From NCBI GenBank assembly GCA_016712665.1, contig JADJQP010000001.1, positions 1-64,000 of the forward strand: a stretch of 64,000 nucleotides of DNA. The letters are read 5' to 3'. The translations under genes and the position numbers were made by a program. Positions 45,537 to 56,147 of this stretch are shown piece by piece; position 1 is the first letter of the stretch, and each line of letters opens with the position of its first letter. The notes under the pieces were generated by a model. It was given only the letters and a program-made list of their open reading frames with translations. It was not told the DNA's origin and did not search any database. Source of the DNA: Bacteroidota bacterium. Lineage in GTDB: Bacteria > Bacteroidota > Bacteroidia > Chitinophagales > Chitinophagaceae.

Positions 45537-46661
45537 TTAATTTTCATAAATATCAATTGTCTTTTGAATTACATTCACAATTGAAAACTCGGCCTCTGCG
45601 ATTTTCCTTCCCTCTTTTCCCATTTTTATTCTTAGATCTTTGTTGAGCAGCAATCTTTCAATTGCCAAAGCAAGTTCCTGAATCTGCCCTTTCTCAACAA
45701 TCAAGCCATTTACCTCATGAGTAACCACTTCCTTGCATCCTGGAACATTGGTGGTAATGATGGCTCGTCCAACAGCACAGGCTTCTATGAGTGTCTTGGG
45801 AATTCCCTCTCGATAAGAAGGCAATACCACTACATGCGCTTTTATCAACTGACTTAATATATCATCCTGATGACCGATCCACTTGATAGCCGGAATGCTG
45901 CACATGGCAAGCAAATCCGGTTCAGGAATACCTGCTTTATTTTCTAAATCAATCATACCTGCCAAAATAAATTCGCTTTTACCCGGAAATTTCCGGTCCA
46001 CTATTTTGGCAGCCTCAATAAACTCTACCACGCCCTTCGTGTGTAGCATTCTTGCCGGAAAAATAAAAACGACTTTGTCACTTTGTGGCTCTGCACTATA
46101 AGCAAACTCCTGCAAATCGATTCCCGAGCCTTTGATGGTATAGCAATATTTCAAATCTATCATTTTAGACTGAATCACCTCCTGCAAATCATCCTGATTC
46201 TGAAAGATAAACCGAATCCGATCATTTTTAAACGCAATTTTAAACAAGAAAATAATAAAAGATTTTAAAATAGTATTTTTAGTAGTAAAAACAAAACCCA
46301 TTCCCGAAAATGCGTTTACTACCTTGTGAATGCCTGTAATCCTCGCTGCCAAAGAGCCATATATCACTGGTTTCATGGCTACATGATGTACAATATCTGG
46401 TTTGGCAGTTCGGTACAATCTAATAAAAAATAGCAGTGTTTTAAATTCTGAAAAAATATTGAGGCCAGACCGGGAGGTGGGAATGGCAATAAATTTAAGT
46501 CCATAACTTCTTATTTTGTCAGAATCACCTGAGTCAATAGCAATGATAGTGACGTCATACCCTCTTTCTTTGGCGGCCAAAGCAATAGGCAACCTATGTG
46601 ATAGAAAAAACCAATCAACATTGACAACAAGGAACAATGATTTAGCATTAATTGAAGTCAT
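45537..46661 (-). CDS. Family 4 glycosyltransferase (PglA-like)
   Basis: The 374-residue GT-B enzyme starts LFLVVNVDWFFLSHRLPIALAA, a stretch common to GT4 enzymes acting on the undecaprenyl-linked first sugar. It has IVHHVAMKPVIYGS and the C-terminal donor-binding region VVLPSYREGIPKTLIEACAVGRAIITTNVPGCKEVV with the E-x7-E motif. It probably adds the second sugar in the cytoplasm. It lies 9-27 bases upstream of the SDR gene on the same strand. Confidence 0.92.
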   Translation of the reverse strand: MTSINAKSLFLVVNVDWFFLSHRLPIALAAKERGYDVTIIAIDSGDSDKIRSYGLKFIAIPTSRSGLNIFSEFKTLLFFIRLYRTAKPDIVHHVAMKPVIYGSLAARITGIHKVVNAFSGMGFVFTTKNTILKSFIIFLFKIAFKNDRIRFIFQNQDDLQEVIQSKMIDLKYCYTIKGSGIDLQEFAYSAEPQSDKVVFIFPARMLHTKGVVEFIEAAKIVDRKFPGKSEFILAGMIDLENKAGIPEPDLLAMCSIPAIKWIGHQDDILSQLIKAHVVVLPSYREGIPKTLIEACAVGRAIITTNVPGCKEVVTHEVNGLIVEKGQIQELALAIERLLLNKDLRIKMGKEGRKIAEAEFSIVNVIQKTIDIYEN

Positions 46662-46684
46662 AGAAACAATGAATTAATAGCTAG

Positions 46685-47119
46685 TTATTTTTTTAGTTGA
46701 AACAGAACGGACAATAAGATAATGGGATGTATTTGCTTTTCAACATCAATAATATAATGGCATGATGTCTTAGGTGCTAAGGGTTTATTATTTACAGCAG
46801 CACTAATTAATATTTCCTTATCAATTGTATTTGTTTCGTCAGTGATGATATCATTTGAGGAATAATTTATCCATGTCACAGGAACTTTTTCGAAACCAAG
46901 TTGCTTTAATGCAAAATATCTATGATGCCCATCGATAATCATATTACTCCTGCTGCATACCAATATGGACGGAATCGTTATTAGAGGTTTTAGCGATGAA
47001 AGGTATTGTACCAAAGTTTGTAGTCGATCTTCCACCACTAGTTCATGCGCTAACAATTCAGAAGCATTCACCAATTCTGATTTCATTACAATATTAGCAT
47101 GGATATTAATTGAATACAT
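46685..47119 (-). CDS. ParB-fold protein like the free-serine kinases SerK/SbnI
   Basis: This small 144-residue protein has the ParB/sulfiredoxin fold. Its core MIIDGHHRYFALKQLGFEKVPVTW matches the DGHHR motif of SbnI and archaeal SerK, which phosphorylate free L-serine, and an upstream acidic segment (ELVVEDRLQTL) sits where the catalytic Glu would be. No DNA-binding C-terminal domain is present, so a chromosome-partition ParB is unlikely. It overlaps the ATP-grasp gene by 14 bases. The start at 47119 is chosen over 47203, which would overlap by far more. The substrate is inferred, not shown. Confidence 0.65.
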   Translation of the reverse strand: MYSINIHANIVMKSELVNASELLAHELVVEDRLQTLVQYLSSLKPLITIPSILVCSRSNMIIDGHHRYFALKQLGFEKVPVTWINYSSNDIITDETNTIDKEILISAAVNNKPLAPKTSCHYIIDVEKQIHPIILLSVLFQLKK

Positions 47120-48187
47120 AATTATTATTTTTAAAGGTCTGTAAACGAAGATTCGCCATATTGCAATATTGGTCAACTCGGGTTCTATAGAAAGGAGATG
47201 CAATAAAAAAGGCCTTTTTATAATCTCGATACGCTAAATGACTTGCACTAGCAGGCACTGGTGGATTGGGTTGATAGTAAGGGCTAACTTCCAAAATGAT
47301 AGGTGTGGTTTCTATGTCGTCATTATTCCATACCACATCGTAGGCCGCTGTGCTAAGTTCCAGTTTTTTTTGTAATATCAATAAAATACTGTCTCCATTT
47401 TTCCGGAAAATTACCAAAGTCGGCGCTGCTTCCTTTTGAGGTTGAAGTAGGCATCCATTCTTTCGTATGATTATTGATTCGCCAATAGGCTAGGGCAATA
47501 AAATCGTCAATTACAATTACACGCAAATCACGTGTCATATTGATTAATTTTTGCGCAAGGGCCTTATGCATTCCTTTCCGTTCTAAATCTGATTTTGCCA
47601 AGGCCAATGTTTCTATAGAGGTAATTTTATAGATCCCTTTACTACCTTGCGAATGTTGATCTTTTATCAAATAGGGGGAAAGTGAATTCAGTAAAGGAAT
47701 TCATCTCATTCGTATTTAAGCTAATAGTCTCAGGTTGAGAAATACCTAATCTGGAAAAAGTTTCATGCATATAACATTTGTTTTCCCATAATTTAAGTTC
47801 CCTGCTATTAAGAAATAAGGTATTTTTCTGATTTTCTAATGCAGTGGCAATTCCGACCAAAAACGCAGGGTACTCATTAAAATTAAGGTAGTTGGTCAAT
47901 TGGAATGAGGGGTGGTAAAATATGTTGCAATCATGGACTCTGCCGATATTCCGTCCGAAGCAAATTCTAAAATCGATACTATGATATAAGAAGGAATTTA
48001 CTATGGACCAATCTGAAATAATAATAGATCTTCCTAAATATTCTATCATTTTTGAAATACTGCCTGGATGATAAACCCAAATTACATTTTTCGATTTTTT
48101 GTTATATAATTTATAAAACCTTGTCCATGATATTTTAATCAGAAAAAGATAAAGTAGAGAAAAAATTTGAATCAAGTATTTAGTCAT
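47106..48187 (-). CDS. ATP-grasp family ligase-like protein, two frameshifts
   Basis: Three pieces (47642-48187, 47353-47670, 47106-47417) make one protein of about 360 residues. After an N-terminal hydrophobic stretch, the central part has FPYLIKDQHSQGSKGIYKI and the later VWNNDDIETTPIILEVSPYYQPN, typical of the ATP-binding and metal-binding parts of ATP-grasp enzymes. The breaks are in a C5 run near 47676 and an A8 run near 47370, both simple homopolymer errors. Such enzymes join a carboxylate to an amine or thiol. It overlaps the HAD gene by 8 bases and the SerK-like gene by 14. Confidence 0.75.
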
Positions 48188-48713
48188 GTTTCAAAGTTAG
48201 TTTTTTTATTCCTTCATATCCTATATATTCAATTGGCAATTTTCTTAATTTTTCTATTAATTCGCAATAAAAAAACAACTCTCTCTTTTCGTTTAGAAAG
48301 CTCATATCATCAATTAGAGTAACCGCCGCCCTGTTTACTAAACAAGCTTCAATATAGGCAATTTTTTGTTCAGGTAGCAATACCATAATCAATAAGTTAT
48401 CATCGAATAAAAATCCATTATCGTGCAGCCATTTCTTCGTTTTGCCATATAGTAAATAATTTCTAGCACTAATGTAAATAACGGTTTTTCTCTGCCCTTC
48501 ACTTAACACCCATTCTTTCATGTTAGCTATTGGTTCAATGCTGTCAACTTCAATTTTGCCATTTTCAAGCAAATATTCATGGGTCCCGGCGATTGTATTA
48601 TCTATATCTACTAATAGAACATTCTCTAAATTGCTGATTTTGGCTTTGAATTTTGAATAAAAAAAGGGGTTAATACTCAAAAAGAGAAGTCTCTTCAATA
48701 ATCTCTTCATCAA
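48180..48713 (-). CDS. HAD-superfamily phosphatase-like protein
   Basis: The 177-residue protein has motif I VLLVDIDNTIAGT (D-x-D-x-T), motif II TVIYISARN, motif III region with KIAYIEAC, and motif IV LIDDMS, so all four HAD motifs are kept. It starts with a basic, hydrophobic segment (RLLKRLLFLSINPFF) that may associate with the membrane. It probably removes or transfers a phosphate. It overlaps the PLP-enzyme gene by 4 bases and the ATP-grasp gene by 8, so it is part of a tight cassette. Confidence 0.8.
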   Translation of the reverse strand: MMKRLLKRLLFLSINPFFYSKFKAKISNLENVLLVDIDNTIAGTHEYLLENGKIEVDSIEPIANMKEWVLSEGQRKTVIYISARNYLLYGKTKKWLHDNGFLFDDNLLIMVLLPEQKIAYIEACLVNRAAVTLIDDMSFLNEKRELFFYCELIEKLRKLPIEYIGYEGIKKLTLKHD

Positions 48714-49870
48714 AAGGAATTTGTGATTAAACTTAATGCGGAAACAATTTTTTCGTTTTCAGCCTCGCTTCTTGATGCGATACGAACATAATTGCCTTTT
48801 AGTCCAATTTTGTCTGAGCAATCTCTAACATAAATATGGTATTTAGTTAGCATTTCAATTGTAAAATCGAATGAATTAATATGCGATGGTAATTCAACTA
48901 ATGCAAAATTTGATTTGCTAGGCAATACTTGCACCGATTTATTTGCTTTTAATGATTCGTAAAACATTCTAGCTTCAGCAATGTACTTCTTTCTTATAAC
49001 TTCGTAATCAACCTGAAAAGATTTTTGTGACAATAACTTGAAAAAATAAGCCGCCATGCCAGAACTATTCCAAAGATACCCATTATCTAAAAGTGTGGTA
49101 ACTCTATCAGCGCTCATTATAGCATAACCCGCTCTTACGCCTGCAATGCCAAAATCTTTAGACATACTTTTGACCAAAATAAGATTGGGATATTGATAAA
49201 TTAATTGTTCATAATTAATATAGTCATATTGTTCATTTTCGTAGGCGAAGTGAACAAAGCTAATATCTAGAATAATATTTTTGAGATGCTTGTTATTATC
49301 TAAAAAGTCAATAATATTTTGTTGGGTTATGTATTCTGCCGTTGGATTGCTCGGATTAATAATAATCGCAGTGTCTACCTTCCTATCTGAAATAAATTGG
49401 GTATATTTATATAAATCAAGGGCCATATCATTGTCCTTTGAAAGTAGATATGTGTGCAAAACGCAATCTTGCCTCAAAAATTCGTAATATGACGAAAAAG
49501 TGGGAATTGGAACAGCAACGTTCCTTTCTGCAAATTGATGCAAAATAGCCTGAATAATTTCAATGGCACCATTTCCAACAAAAATATTCTCTGCTGAAAT
49601 ATTTGTAAAAGTTTGAATAAATTTACCAATATCCCTGTTTTGAGGCGGGTAATATTCAAGCATTTTTCTTAAATGTCCTTTAGAAATAATTTGCTCCTGC
49701 AAATTATTCAAAAACAGCTCTGTCGCATATGGATTCGAAAGAAAACAGGCATCAATTTTCATTTCTATTTCTGGAATCAACTGAAGGACTGTTTCGATAC
49801 TTGGGGAATGTGAACCGGAAAATGACTTTAACTCTCTTATTTTAGCTGCAATAATTTCTTCTTTAGTCAT
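48710..49870 (-). CDS. PLP-dependent aminotransferase/decarboxylase, HisC/CobD-like
   Basis: The 386-residue fold-type I enzyme has a Gly-rich phosphate loop IFVGNGAIEIIQ, INPSNPTAEYI (the NP-x-NPT motif), LDISFVHF for the PLP Asp, and KSMSKDFGIAGVRAGYA with the Schiff-base Lys. It is closest in motif pattern to histidinol-phosphate aminotransferase and L-threonine/serine-phosphate decarboxylase (CobD). It opens a four-gene cassette (PLP, HAD, ATP-grasp, SerK-like). The ATG at 49870 is used; the longer GTG frame would start upstream of the promoter box. Confidence 0.85.
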   Translation of the reverse strand: MTKEEIIAAKIRELKSFSGSHSPSIETVLQLIPEIEMKIDACFLSNPYATELFLNNLQEQIISKGHLRKMLEYYPPQNRDIGKFIQTFTNISAENIFVGNGAIEIIQAILHQFAERNVAVPIPTFSSYYEFLRQDCVLHTYLLSKDNDMALDLYKYTQFISDRKVDTAIIINPSNPTAEYITQQNIIDFLDNNKHLKNIILDISFVHFAYENEQYDYINYEQLIYQYPNLILVKSMSKDFGIAGVRAGYAIMSADRVTTLLDNGYLWNSSGMAAYFFKLLSQKSFQVDYEVIRKKYIAEARMFYESLKANKSVQVLPSKSNFALVELPSHINSFDFTIEMLTKYHIYVRDCSDKIGLKGNYVRIASRSEAENEKIVSALSLITNSF

Positions 49871-49894
49871 AATACTGATATGAATCCCTGCGGA

Positions 49895-49902
49895 CAAAGA
49901 TA
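49895..49902 (-). promoter_or_regulatory. -7 promoter box of the PLP/HAD/ATP-grasp cassette
   Basis: On the minus strand it reads TATCTTTG (TAnnTTTG), 25 bases before the ATG at 49870, in the divergent gap to the plus-strand unit at 50019. Confidence 0.55.
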
Positions 49903-50018
49903 TCCAAAAAAGCACATTAATCTTAGATTCAAATTTAAATATTTAATAAAAAATCGTTATTTTGGGCACTTTAGATAGATCTATAGTTGTTTTAGATTAA
50001 TTTCACTTTTATTCGATT

Positions 50019-51396
50019 ATGACAAATTTTTATAGGACAAACCTATTGATCTTATTCTTGTTCACTCTTTCCCTAGTTGCATTTTCTTCTTCAAAAAGCA
50101 TTTCAACATTTGGTTGTATTCCAAACAGTGGCAAAGACCTCACTAAGGAATTTCAAAAGTCAGTTGATTTTGTTTATGAGAATCAAATTGATAGTTTAAT
50201 CATCCCAGGTGGAATGTATTCTTTAAATTCAATTGATATTCCTCCGGGTATTACGATCATAGGAAAAAACCGCCCCACATTGATTAAAGTTGCCAACGCC
50301 GGTAAATGGAGCCGAATGTTTAATACCCAAACTGGTAAGTATACTTACGACCAAGTTGAGGATAGTCGGCCCCTAGTAATTGCTAATATCCAATTTAATG
50401 GAAATTATCAAAATCAAGGTGTTTTTCAAGGATATGAACTTCAGCAGCAACATTTGATAATGATTTGCGCCAAACCAACAAGTAAAGGTCGTTTTGTTGC
50501 TAAAATATTCGATTGCAGTTTTAGCAATTCGGTTGCAGATGGCATCGGGATTTACACAAATGCAGATGTCCATATTTCAAATTGTACTGCACAAAATATA
50601 TTTAGAGGAGGCATTGTTTTAGGGGGAGGTAATAGCAAACTTCAAGTTGATAATTTCAGAGGTAGTGGTAAACTTCATCCCTCAGGGTTCCATATTGAAG
50701 TAGATGGGGCCGGCTATAATGGAATGACAAACATTGAGGTAAATATCAATCATATGATTTTGGAAGATGGGCATTTTGATATCGTAATGTTTAAGGGAAC
50801 AGTATTTGGAAATGATATCGTTTGCAAAAAGCCCTTGATCAATGTCAATACCAATGGTGAAGGAGAAGTAAAAATAAGAAATTCAGTCTTCTACTGCGGA
50901 AATAACCAAAACTCGACGATTTTTTTTCCAAAAAAAGTAACTTTTGATGATTGCACGTTCTATTGCAAGGATTCAGCTACAGGTTCCTGTTGCTTTTTAT
51001 ATACTTAATAGTGCATATTATCATAGTGGGTCCGAACAAAAGTTGTTTTTTAATCATTGTATTTTTGAATCAAAAATATCAAAAAATAGTAGTACTGCCA
51101 TTATAATTGCCGCAGATCAAAAAGAGCTGCACAATAGCACTAACATATTTGCCTGCAAATTTATCAATTTCGCAACTGGCTTTGAAATGAGGCAAGGAGG
51201 TAATTTAAATATCGACTTTTCAGAATTTAAGTGTAGCAATTCGCTAAACATTGGTTACTCAGCACTATATTTATATCAACTATCCTTAAAAAGAATAAAT
51301 TTTAATAATAAGTTAGCAAATAAAATAAATGTTGCCGAATACAAAGGAAATATCATCAACTTTGACAAAAATTACATTGAGCAACAAAAAAAATAA
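50019..51396 (+). CDS. Right-handed beta-helix (pectate-lyase-like) exported protein, one frameshift
   Basis: The product has a signal peptide (LLILFLFTLSLVAFSSSKS), then an N-terminal pectin-lyase-like start (FQKSVDFVYENQIDSLIIPGGMYSL, DIPPGITIIGKNRPTL), then stacked short strands (VHISNCTAQNIFRGGIVLGGGN, VTFDDCTFYC). The frame shifts near 50975 and continues as AFYILNSAYYHSGSEQ to the stop at 51396. The total is about 455 residues. Such beta-helix proteins cut, epimerise or bind polysaccharides, so a role in processing the exported glycan is likely. It heads a plus-strand unit with the O-antigen ligase-like gene. Confidence 0.78.
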
Positions 51397-51408
51397 GCGT
51401 ATTACAAA

Positions 51409-52662
51409 ATGTACATCGAACTAAAAAAGAACACTCCAGGTTATCTACTAGCTCTTTTTTGTATCTACATTTTGTGCCTTCCCCTATTGCGCATAAGTAT
51501 TTCGGTAGCGGAGTTTGGTATCACCATTTCTGATTTCATTCTAGTTTTATTACTAATACTTACTTATCGATTTGAAAATAAGCTAAAGCAAACCCAAAAA
51601 TTATATATCCTTAGTATATTTTTTTATGTATTTGTTATCATATTTTTAGGCTTTATCAAAATCATGTCACTTGGCACATACCTAGCTAACATTATCCCAT
51701 TAATATACGCATTATTGATCACTTGGGTCCCCTGCAAGATTATTAATGGCATGACATTGGAACAAATTTTGAAGTTCAAAAAGTTTTTAGTGATTTCGAT
51801 TCTTATTACGTTTATACCAATTTATCTCCAATTGTTTGTGATGCCGATTCCTGGACATTTTTTCATGTTCGGGGCGTCAAAATACAGGGACTTCGCAGCT
51901 GCTTCAAATCAGTATGCTATGTATATTTTTTCGATGACATCCATTTCACTTTTTATTTCAGTTAAGTTTTTTAATAAATTGTTAATGCAAGATTTAGTAA
52001 TAATCTTGTTCAGTTTGCCTCCCATTTTTTATACAGGTGGAAGAGCGGGCGCTTTGGTATTTTTATGCCTAACATTACTTACCATTCTTCTTATTCTGAC
52101 CAAAAAGGGAACCAAATCAAAAATAATACTTGTTCTTTCACTAATTGTTGGTAGTACCTATCTTCAATCATATATTGACAAAGGCGAAATAGATTGGAAT
52201 ATTCAGCGATCACTTTCATTTTATGATGTATTTTTAGAAAAGGATAAAATTTCGGTAGATGATTGGCGAGAAGAACATAATGCGTTGGCAATGACCTACT
52301 TTCGTGACAATCCAATTATAGGAGTGGGCATTGGAAATTTTGCAAAAATTAACGAAGGCGGTCATGAAGTGCATAATTCTTATATAAGTTTACTAACCGA
52401 AAGTGGCGTTTTAGGTCTATTGTTTTTCCTTGTCGTAATTATTGTTTTTAGCCTTGCGTATTTAAAATATAATAAAGGGTTTCTCCTTGTACTCTATTAT
52501 ATTTTTTTTATTTTATTATTTTTAGGCGTAGCTTATTCTGGTTTGCTTATAAGGGAAAGGTGGATATGGATGATGTTTGCATGTATTATTTCCTTCTCAC
52601 TTTACAAACCGCCAAATGCGGTTACAGCCGATGTCTTAAAGGAGGCGAATGTCTTAAAATAG
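51409..52662 (+). CDS. O-antigen ligase/polymerase (Wzy/WaaL)-type membrane protein
   Basis: The 417-residue protein has about twelve membrane segments and one large loop containing DWREEHNALAMTYFRDNPIIGVGIGNFAKINEGGHEVHNSYISLLTESG, the Wzy_C signature with conserved His and Gly. It polymerises or ligates lipid-linked oligosaccharide units at the outer side of the inner membrane. It sits 12 bases after the beta-helix gene and 16 before the glycosyltransferase. Polymerase and ligase cannot be told apart from sequence. Confidence 0.9.
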   Translation: MYIELKKNTPGYLLALFCIYILCLPLLRISISVAEFGITISDFILVLLLILTYRFENKLKQTQKLYILSIFFYVFVIIFLGFIKIMSLGTYLANIIPLIYALLITWVPCKIINGMTLEQILKFKKFLVISILITFIPIYLQLFVMPIPGHFFMFGASKYRDFAAASNQYAMYIFSMTSISLFISVKFFNKLLMQDLVIILFSLPPIFYTGGRAGALVFLCLTLLTILLILTKKGTKSKIILVLSLIVGSTYLQSYIDKGEIDWNIQRSLSFYDVFLEKDKISVDDWREEHNALAMTYFRDNPIIGVGIGNFAKINEGGHEVHNSYISLLTESGVLGLLFFLVVIIVFSLAYLKYNKGFLLVLYYIFFILLFLGVAYSGLLIRERWIWMMFACIISFSLYKPPNAVTADVLKEANVLK

Positions 52663-52678
52663 AAAAATTTGACAAAAT

Positions 52679-54079
52679 ATGCCAAAAAAAAATATTTCCT
52701 TTTTGAGTAACAACCATAACTCAGTTCTAAAGATACTAGGTGATACCATCATTATTTTTTCTAAGTACTTATCTGATTTTTGTCTTTCCCATTTCTCATT
52801 AAGAATCTCAAAGGAAGATCACAAGCAGAAAACTATCTCTATTTCCTCGAAATCAAAAATTGTATCATTAAGTAATACCCCCAATCAAAAAATTGATGTG
52901 TTTTATTACATACCTTTTTACTTTTCTGACTGTAAGAATAATGGGATTCATCAAAAATATCTAGGAATTTGGAACGCATTAAACAAAAACAATATATCGA
53001 GTGAATTCTATGCTTTGTTATTCGGAAAGGGCCCCTCAGTGATTGATATGGATGATTTTAAAACCAAGAGCAAAGAAATAGGTCATTTTGTGGAATCGAG
53101 ATTTTCCGCTTTCAAAAGAGTTTTTATTGGAAATTATTTTAGACTTCTAAAAAAAGTAGATTTTAGTAAATTTTCACATCTCCATCTACGATATTCCTTT
53201 TCAAATTATTTTTCATTACTTTTCTTAAACAGATTAAGACAAAGTATCCAAATATCATTATTTCAATTGAAATTGCTACTTTTCCATATGATAAAGAAAT
53301 GAAAGATTTACCGAAGTACCTAATCTTACTAATTGACAAATACTATAGAAGAAAACTTCATACATATGTTGATAAAATTGTTTGTTGCACAGACATTCCT
53401 ATCCATTTACGGCATCGATGTAATTAGCTTTAGTAATGGTTTTGAACCAATGGCAACCCTTCCCACGCACAACTTGCCCAAGCCGAAATCTCCCATTGTA
53501 AATATCCTTGCCATTGCCTCCAATATTTCAGATTGGCACGGATTCGATCGAGTCATATTAGGCATGGCCGATTACATCAAAAAAAAGGACTCCAATATTT
53601 GTCTTCATATAATAGGAGATGGTACCGAAAAAAATAACTTGGAAAAATTAGCCAATACCCTCCAAATTTCCTCTCTCATAAAATTTTACGGTTATAAATA
53701 TGAAACCGAATTGTTGGAAATTGCTCAAACCTGTGATTTTGCGATCGGCACCTTAGGGATGCACCGAAAGGGAGTAAATTTTGATTCCTCATTGAAAAGT
53801 AGGTTTTATGCGAGCCTAGGACTTCCTTTTATACTGAGTACAAAAGACATTTGTTTCGACAACAATCTCCCCTATTGGAAATATGTTGAAGGAAACGACA
53901 ATTCAATTGAGATTGAGCAAATAATCGATTATTATAATAATCTAAAAGTAAGCAATCCCAATTATAAGGATGAAATGATTGCGTATTGCAAACAAAATTT
54001 GGCTTGGGAACATACATTTAAAAATCCTATCGCTTTTTTTAAAACCGAAAACAGAGCGTCTAGTTTATCTCACCTTTGA
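52679..54079 (+). CDS. Glycosyltransferase (GT-B type), two frameshifts
   Basis: Pieces in three frames (52679 to about 53220, 53220-53400, 53400-54079) give one protein of about 465 residues. The last piece has the GT-B donor half: LAIASNISDWHGFDRVILGM, ICLHIIGDGTEKNNLEKLA, IKFYGYKYETELLEIAQTCDFAIGTLG and SSLKSRFYASLGLPFI. The N-terminal half has FYYIPFYFSDCKNNGIHQKYLGIWNALNK. The frame changes lie near 53220 and 53402. It ends 33 bases before the convergent glycosyltransferase gene. Confidence 0.75.
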
Positions 54080-54112
54080 TAGGATCCTATCGTAAATGTA
54101 GAGAAGCAACCA

Positions 54113-55446
54113 TCACATATTGAATATTATTTTTTTCAAAGGGGCCATAATATTTTCCCACTGATACTTCTGCAGCCCGTCCTTATTTATTATTCTTTTG
54201 CAAGCATTGTTTTCTATCCAATACAAATAATGTTCTAAAATAAATTGCTTAATGAATCGAACGTTTTCTGCCTCAAAGTCATAGGTAACGATGCCAAAAT
54301 TAATCTCCTCATTGGCCCGCTCTATTTCGCTATCTTTTTCGCCGGAAAGAAGCATCAAAATGGGCACCTCAGACAGGAGGTACTCGAAAAACTTTCCGCC
54401 AAACGCACCAAGCGATTCTTTGATTACCCAATTCATAGCTAAATTAATGCTTGCATTTTGTTGTAATTCTACAGATTTTTCATGAGACAATACACCATAA
54501 TTGATAGTACAAGAATTTAAATTTGTTTTAGTGGCCCAAGTATCCCAATAGGACCCCTCGCTTCCTGCATAAATTAGTTTAATGGCCCTACTATCGATCC
54601 TCTTTTCATCAATTAACTCTTTCACCGCTGTAAAAACACTTTCAGCGTTTCTTTTGCCTTTATAAAGCATGCCTGTATACACAATAGAAAAAAAAGAATT
54701 TGCTGCTTTTCAGACTTATTTACGGTGATAAAATCTATTGGAACGCCATTTGTTATACAGATAGAGTTTGCATTGTATTTACTATTATAGTCAGCAATTG
54801 CCGCGGTAACATTTGTCACAATATCGGCTTTTGAAAATATTTTTCTATTTATCCAATGTTGAAATCTCGGAAAAATCAATTTTTCTTCATGAGGAAACGT
54901 TTGAAAATCACGAAAATCCGCAATCCAAAAAGTATTGGGTTTGCATAATTTTATTATATATGCAATAACATGGTCCACATAGGGTATAAAAGAGCTATAG
55001 ATTACACTATTCTTTTTTGAGCGCCTTAGGCCATGTATAATGCCAAATATGAGATAAAAAATACCTCCGTAAAACAGAATATTAAAGGGAAACGAATTGG
55101 TAAGTTTTTCTAAAATTGTAGTGGTATGCTTTATTTCAACAATAATCTTTTTAGATTGGATAGTACCTGTTTTGCTATTTTTTCGCTTGCCAAAATATTC
55201 TTTAAAAAAAGTGTAATCAATGGTAGGTAAATACTTTTTATTACAAATATGTGATAAGTCTCCCTCAATTGTACCTACTACGTTAATATTACTAGTTGAC
55301 AACAAATCTGTAGAAGCAACACATTTTGACAACTCCTTTGTAAAATAATAATTTCTAATGGATCCTATTGATTTAAATGGAGGATAGGCGTAACATACAA
55401 TTAGTAAATGGTCCCGATGAGTAATAACGCCAACTTCTGACTTCAT
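54113..55446 (-). CDS. Glycosyltransferase (GT-B type), one frameshift
   Basis: The first piece (54622-55446) has LLIVCYAYPPFKSIGSIRNYYFTKEL, typical of GT4-like enzymes, and WIADFRDFQTFPHEEK and ADIVTNVTAAIADYN. After an A8 run (54688-54695) the frame shifts by one, and the second piece gives VYTGMLYKGKRNAESVF, IKLIYAGSEGSYWDTW and EYLLSEVPILMLLSGE. The total is about 445 residues. It is last in a minus-strand unit led by the WecB gene and follows WbqC by 11 bases. Confidence 0.8.
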
Positions 55447-55457
55447 CCTTCTTCTAA

Positions 55458-56147
55458 TTAATGTGTACCTTTAAAAAAATGAGTGCAATATTCTTTACCG
55501 CAATTAAAAAGAAAATCAAGTATGCTCATATTAGGTTGAAATTCCTTTCCCCAAAGCTGCTGGTATTTTGGATGCTGAAAATCAGAAATAGACAATTTTA
55601 TGTTATACTCCTGAAACAACGCAACTTCCTGATAATTGTTTCCACCAAAGCCTGACAAGTACTCATTTGAATTCACCGTTTTACAAATATCAATTAATCG
55701 CATGGTTGATTGACCTGTAACATTTAATTTGGAAGAAATTTTTAATTGGGTTTCGATACTAAGAAATTCACATACAGACCTAATTATTGCCATATTAATT
55801 TCTGATAAGTTATCCGAACCTAACAGATCGTTCTTAAATATTTCAAAAAATTCAGAGAAAAAAGGTGCTTTCTTATAATTGCCTTCTATGGATTTAAGAA
55901 TGGTGCTTACATTCTTTTCTCTATCTGCTAAAATAACAGCATTGATATTCTGTGCAAATTTGCCGGATTGTTTTACGGATAAGGTTACCCAATTTGCTCC
56001 CTGCGGGGTAACAATCTGGTTGCGGTTTATGAAACTGTTTTTTGAATATTGCACATCATCCAATAAAATAAAAATATCCGATTTTGCTATTTTATAAAAA
56101 TAACCAATCCATGGAATAAAATTTGGTTGATGAATGGCTGCAATCAT
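55458..56147 (-). CDS. WbqC-family protein
   Basis: The 229-residue protein matches the WbqC family: MIAAIHQPNFIPWIGYFYKIAKSDIFILLDDVQYSKNSFINRNQI at the N-terminus and ISDFQHPKYQQLWGKEFQPNMSILDFLFNCG at the C-terminus. The family occurs in polysaccharide clusters and its reaction is not firmly known; a link to glycan or amino-sugar transfer is assumed. The start overlaps the GNAT gene stop by 4 bases. Confidence 0.9.
   Translation of the reverse strand: MIAAIHQPNFIPWIGYFYKIAKSDIFILLDDVQYSKNSFINRNQIVTPQGANWVTLSVKQSGKFAQNINAVILADREKNVSTILKSIEGNYKKAPFFSEFFEIFKNDLLGSDNLSEINMAIIRSVCEFLSIETQLKISSKLNVTGQSTMRLIDICKTVNSNEYLSGFGGNNYQEVALFQEYNIKLSISDFQHPKYQQLWGKEFQPNMSILDFLFNCGKEYCTHFFKGTH

Noticed and set aside
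46685..47119. Chromosome-partition ParB
   Set aside because: Too short, no helix-turn-helix domain, no parA; the DGHHR core and context fit SerK/SbnI-like enzymes better.
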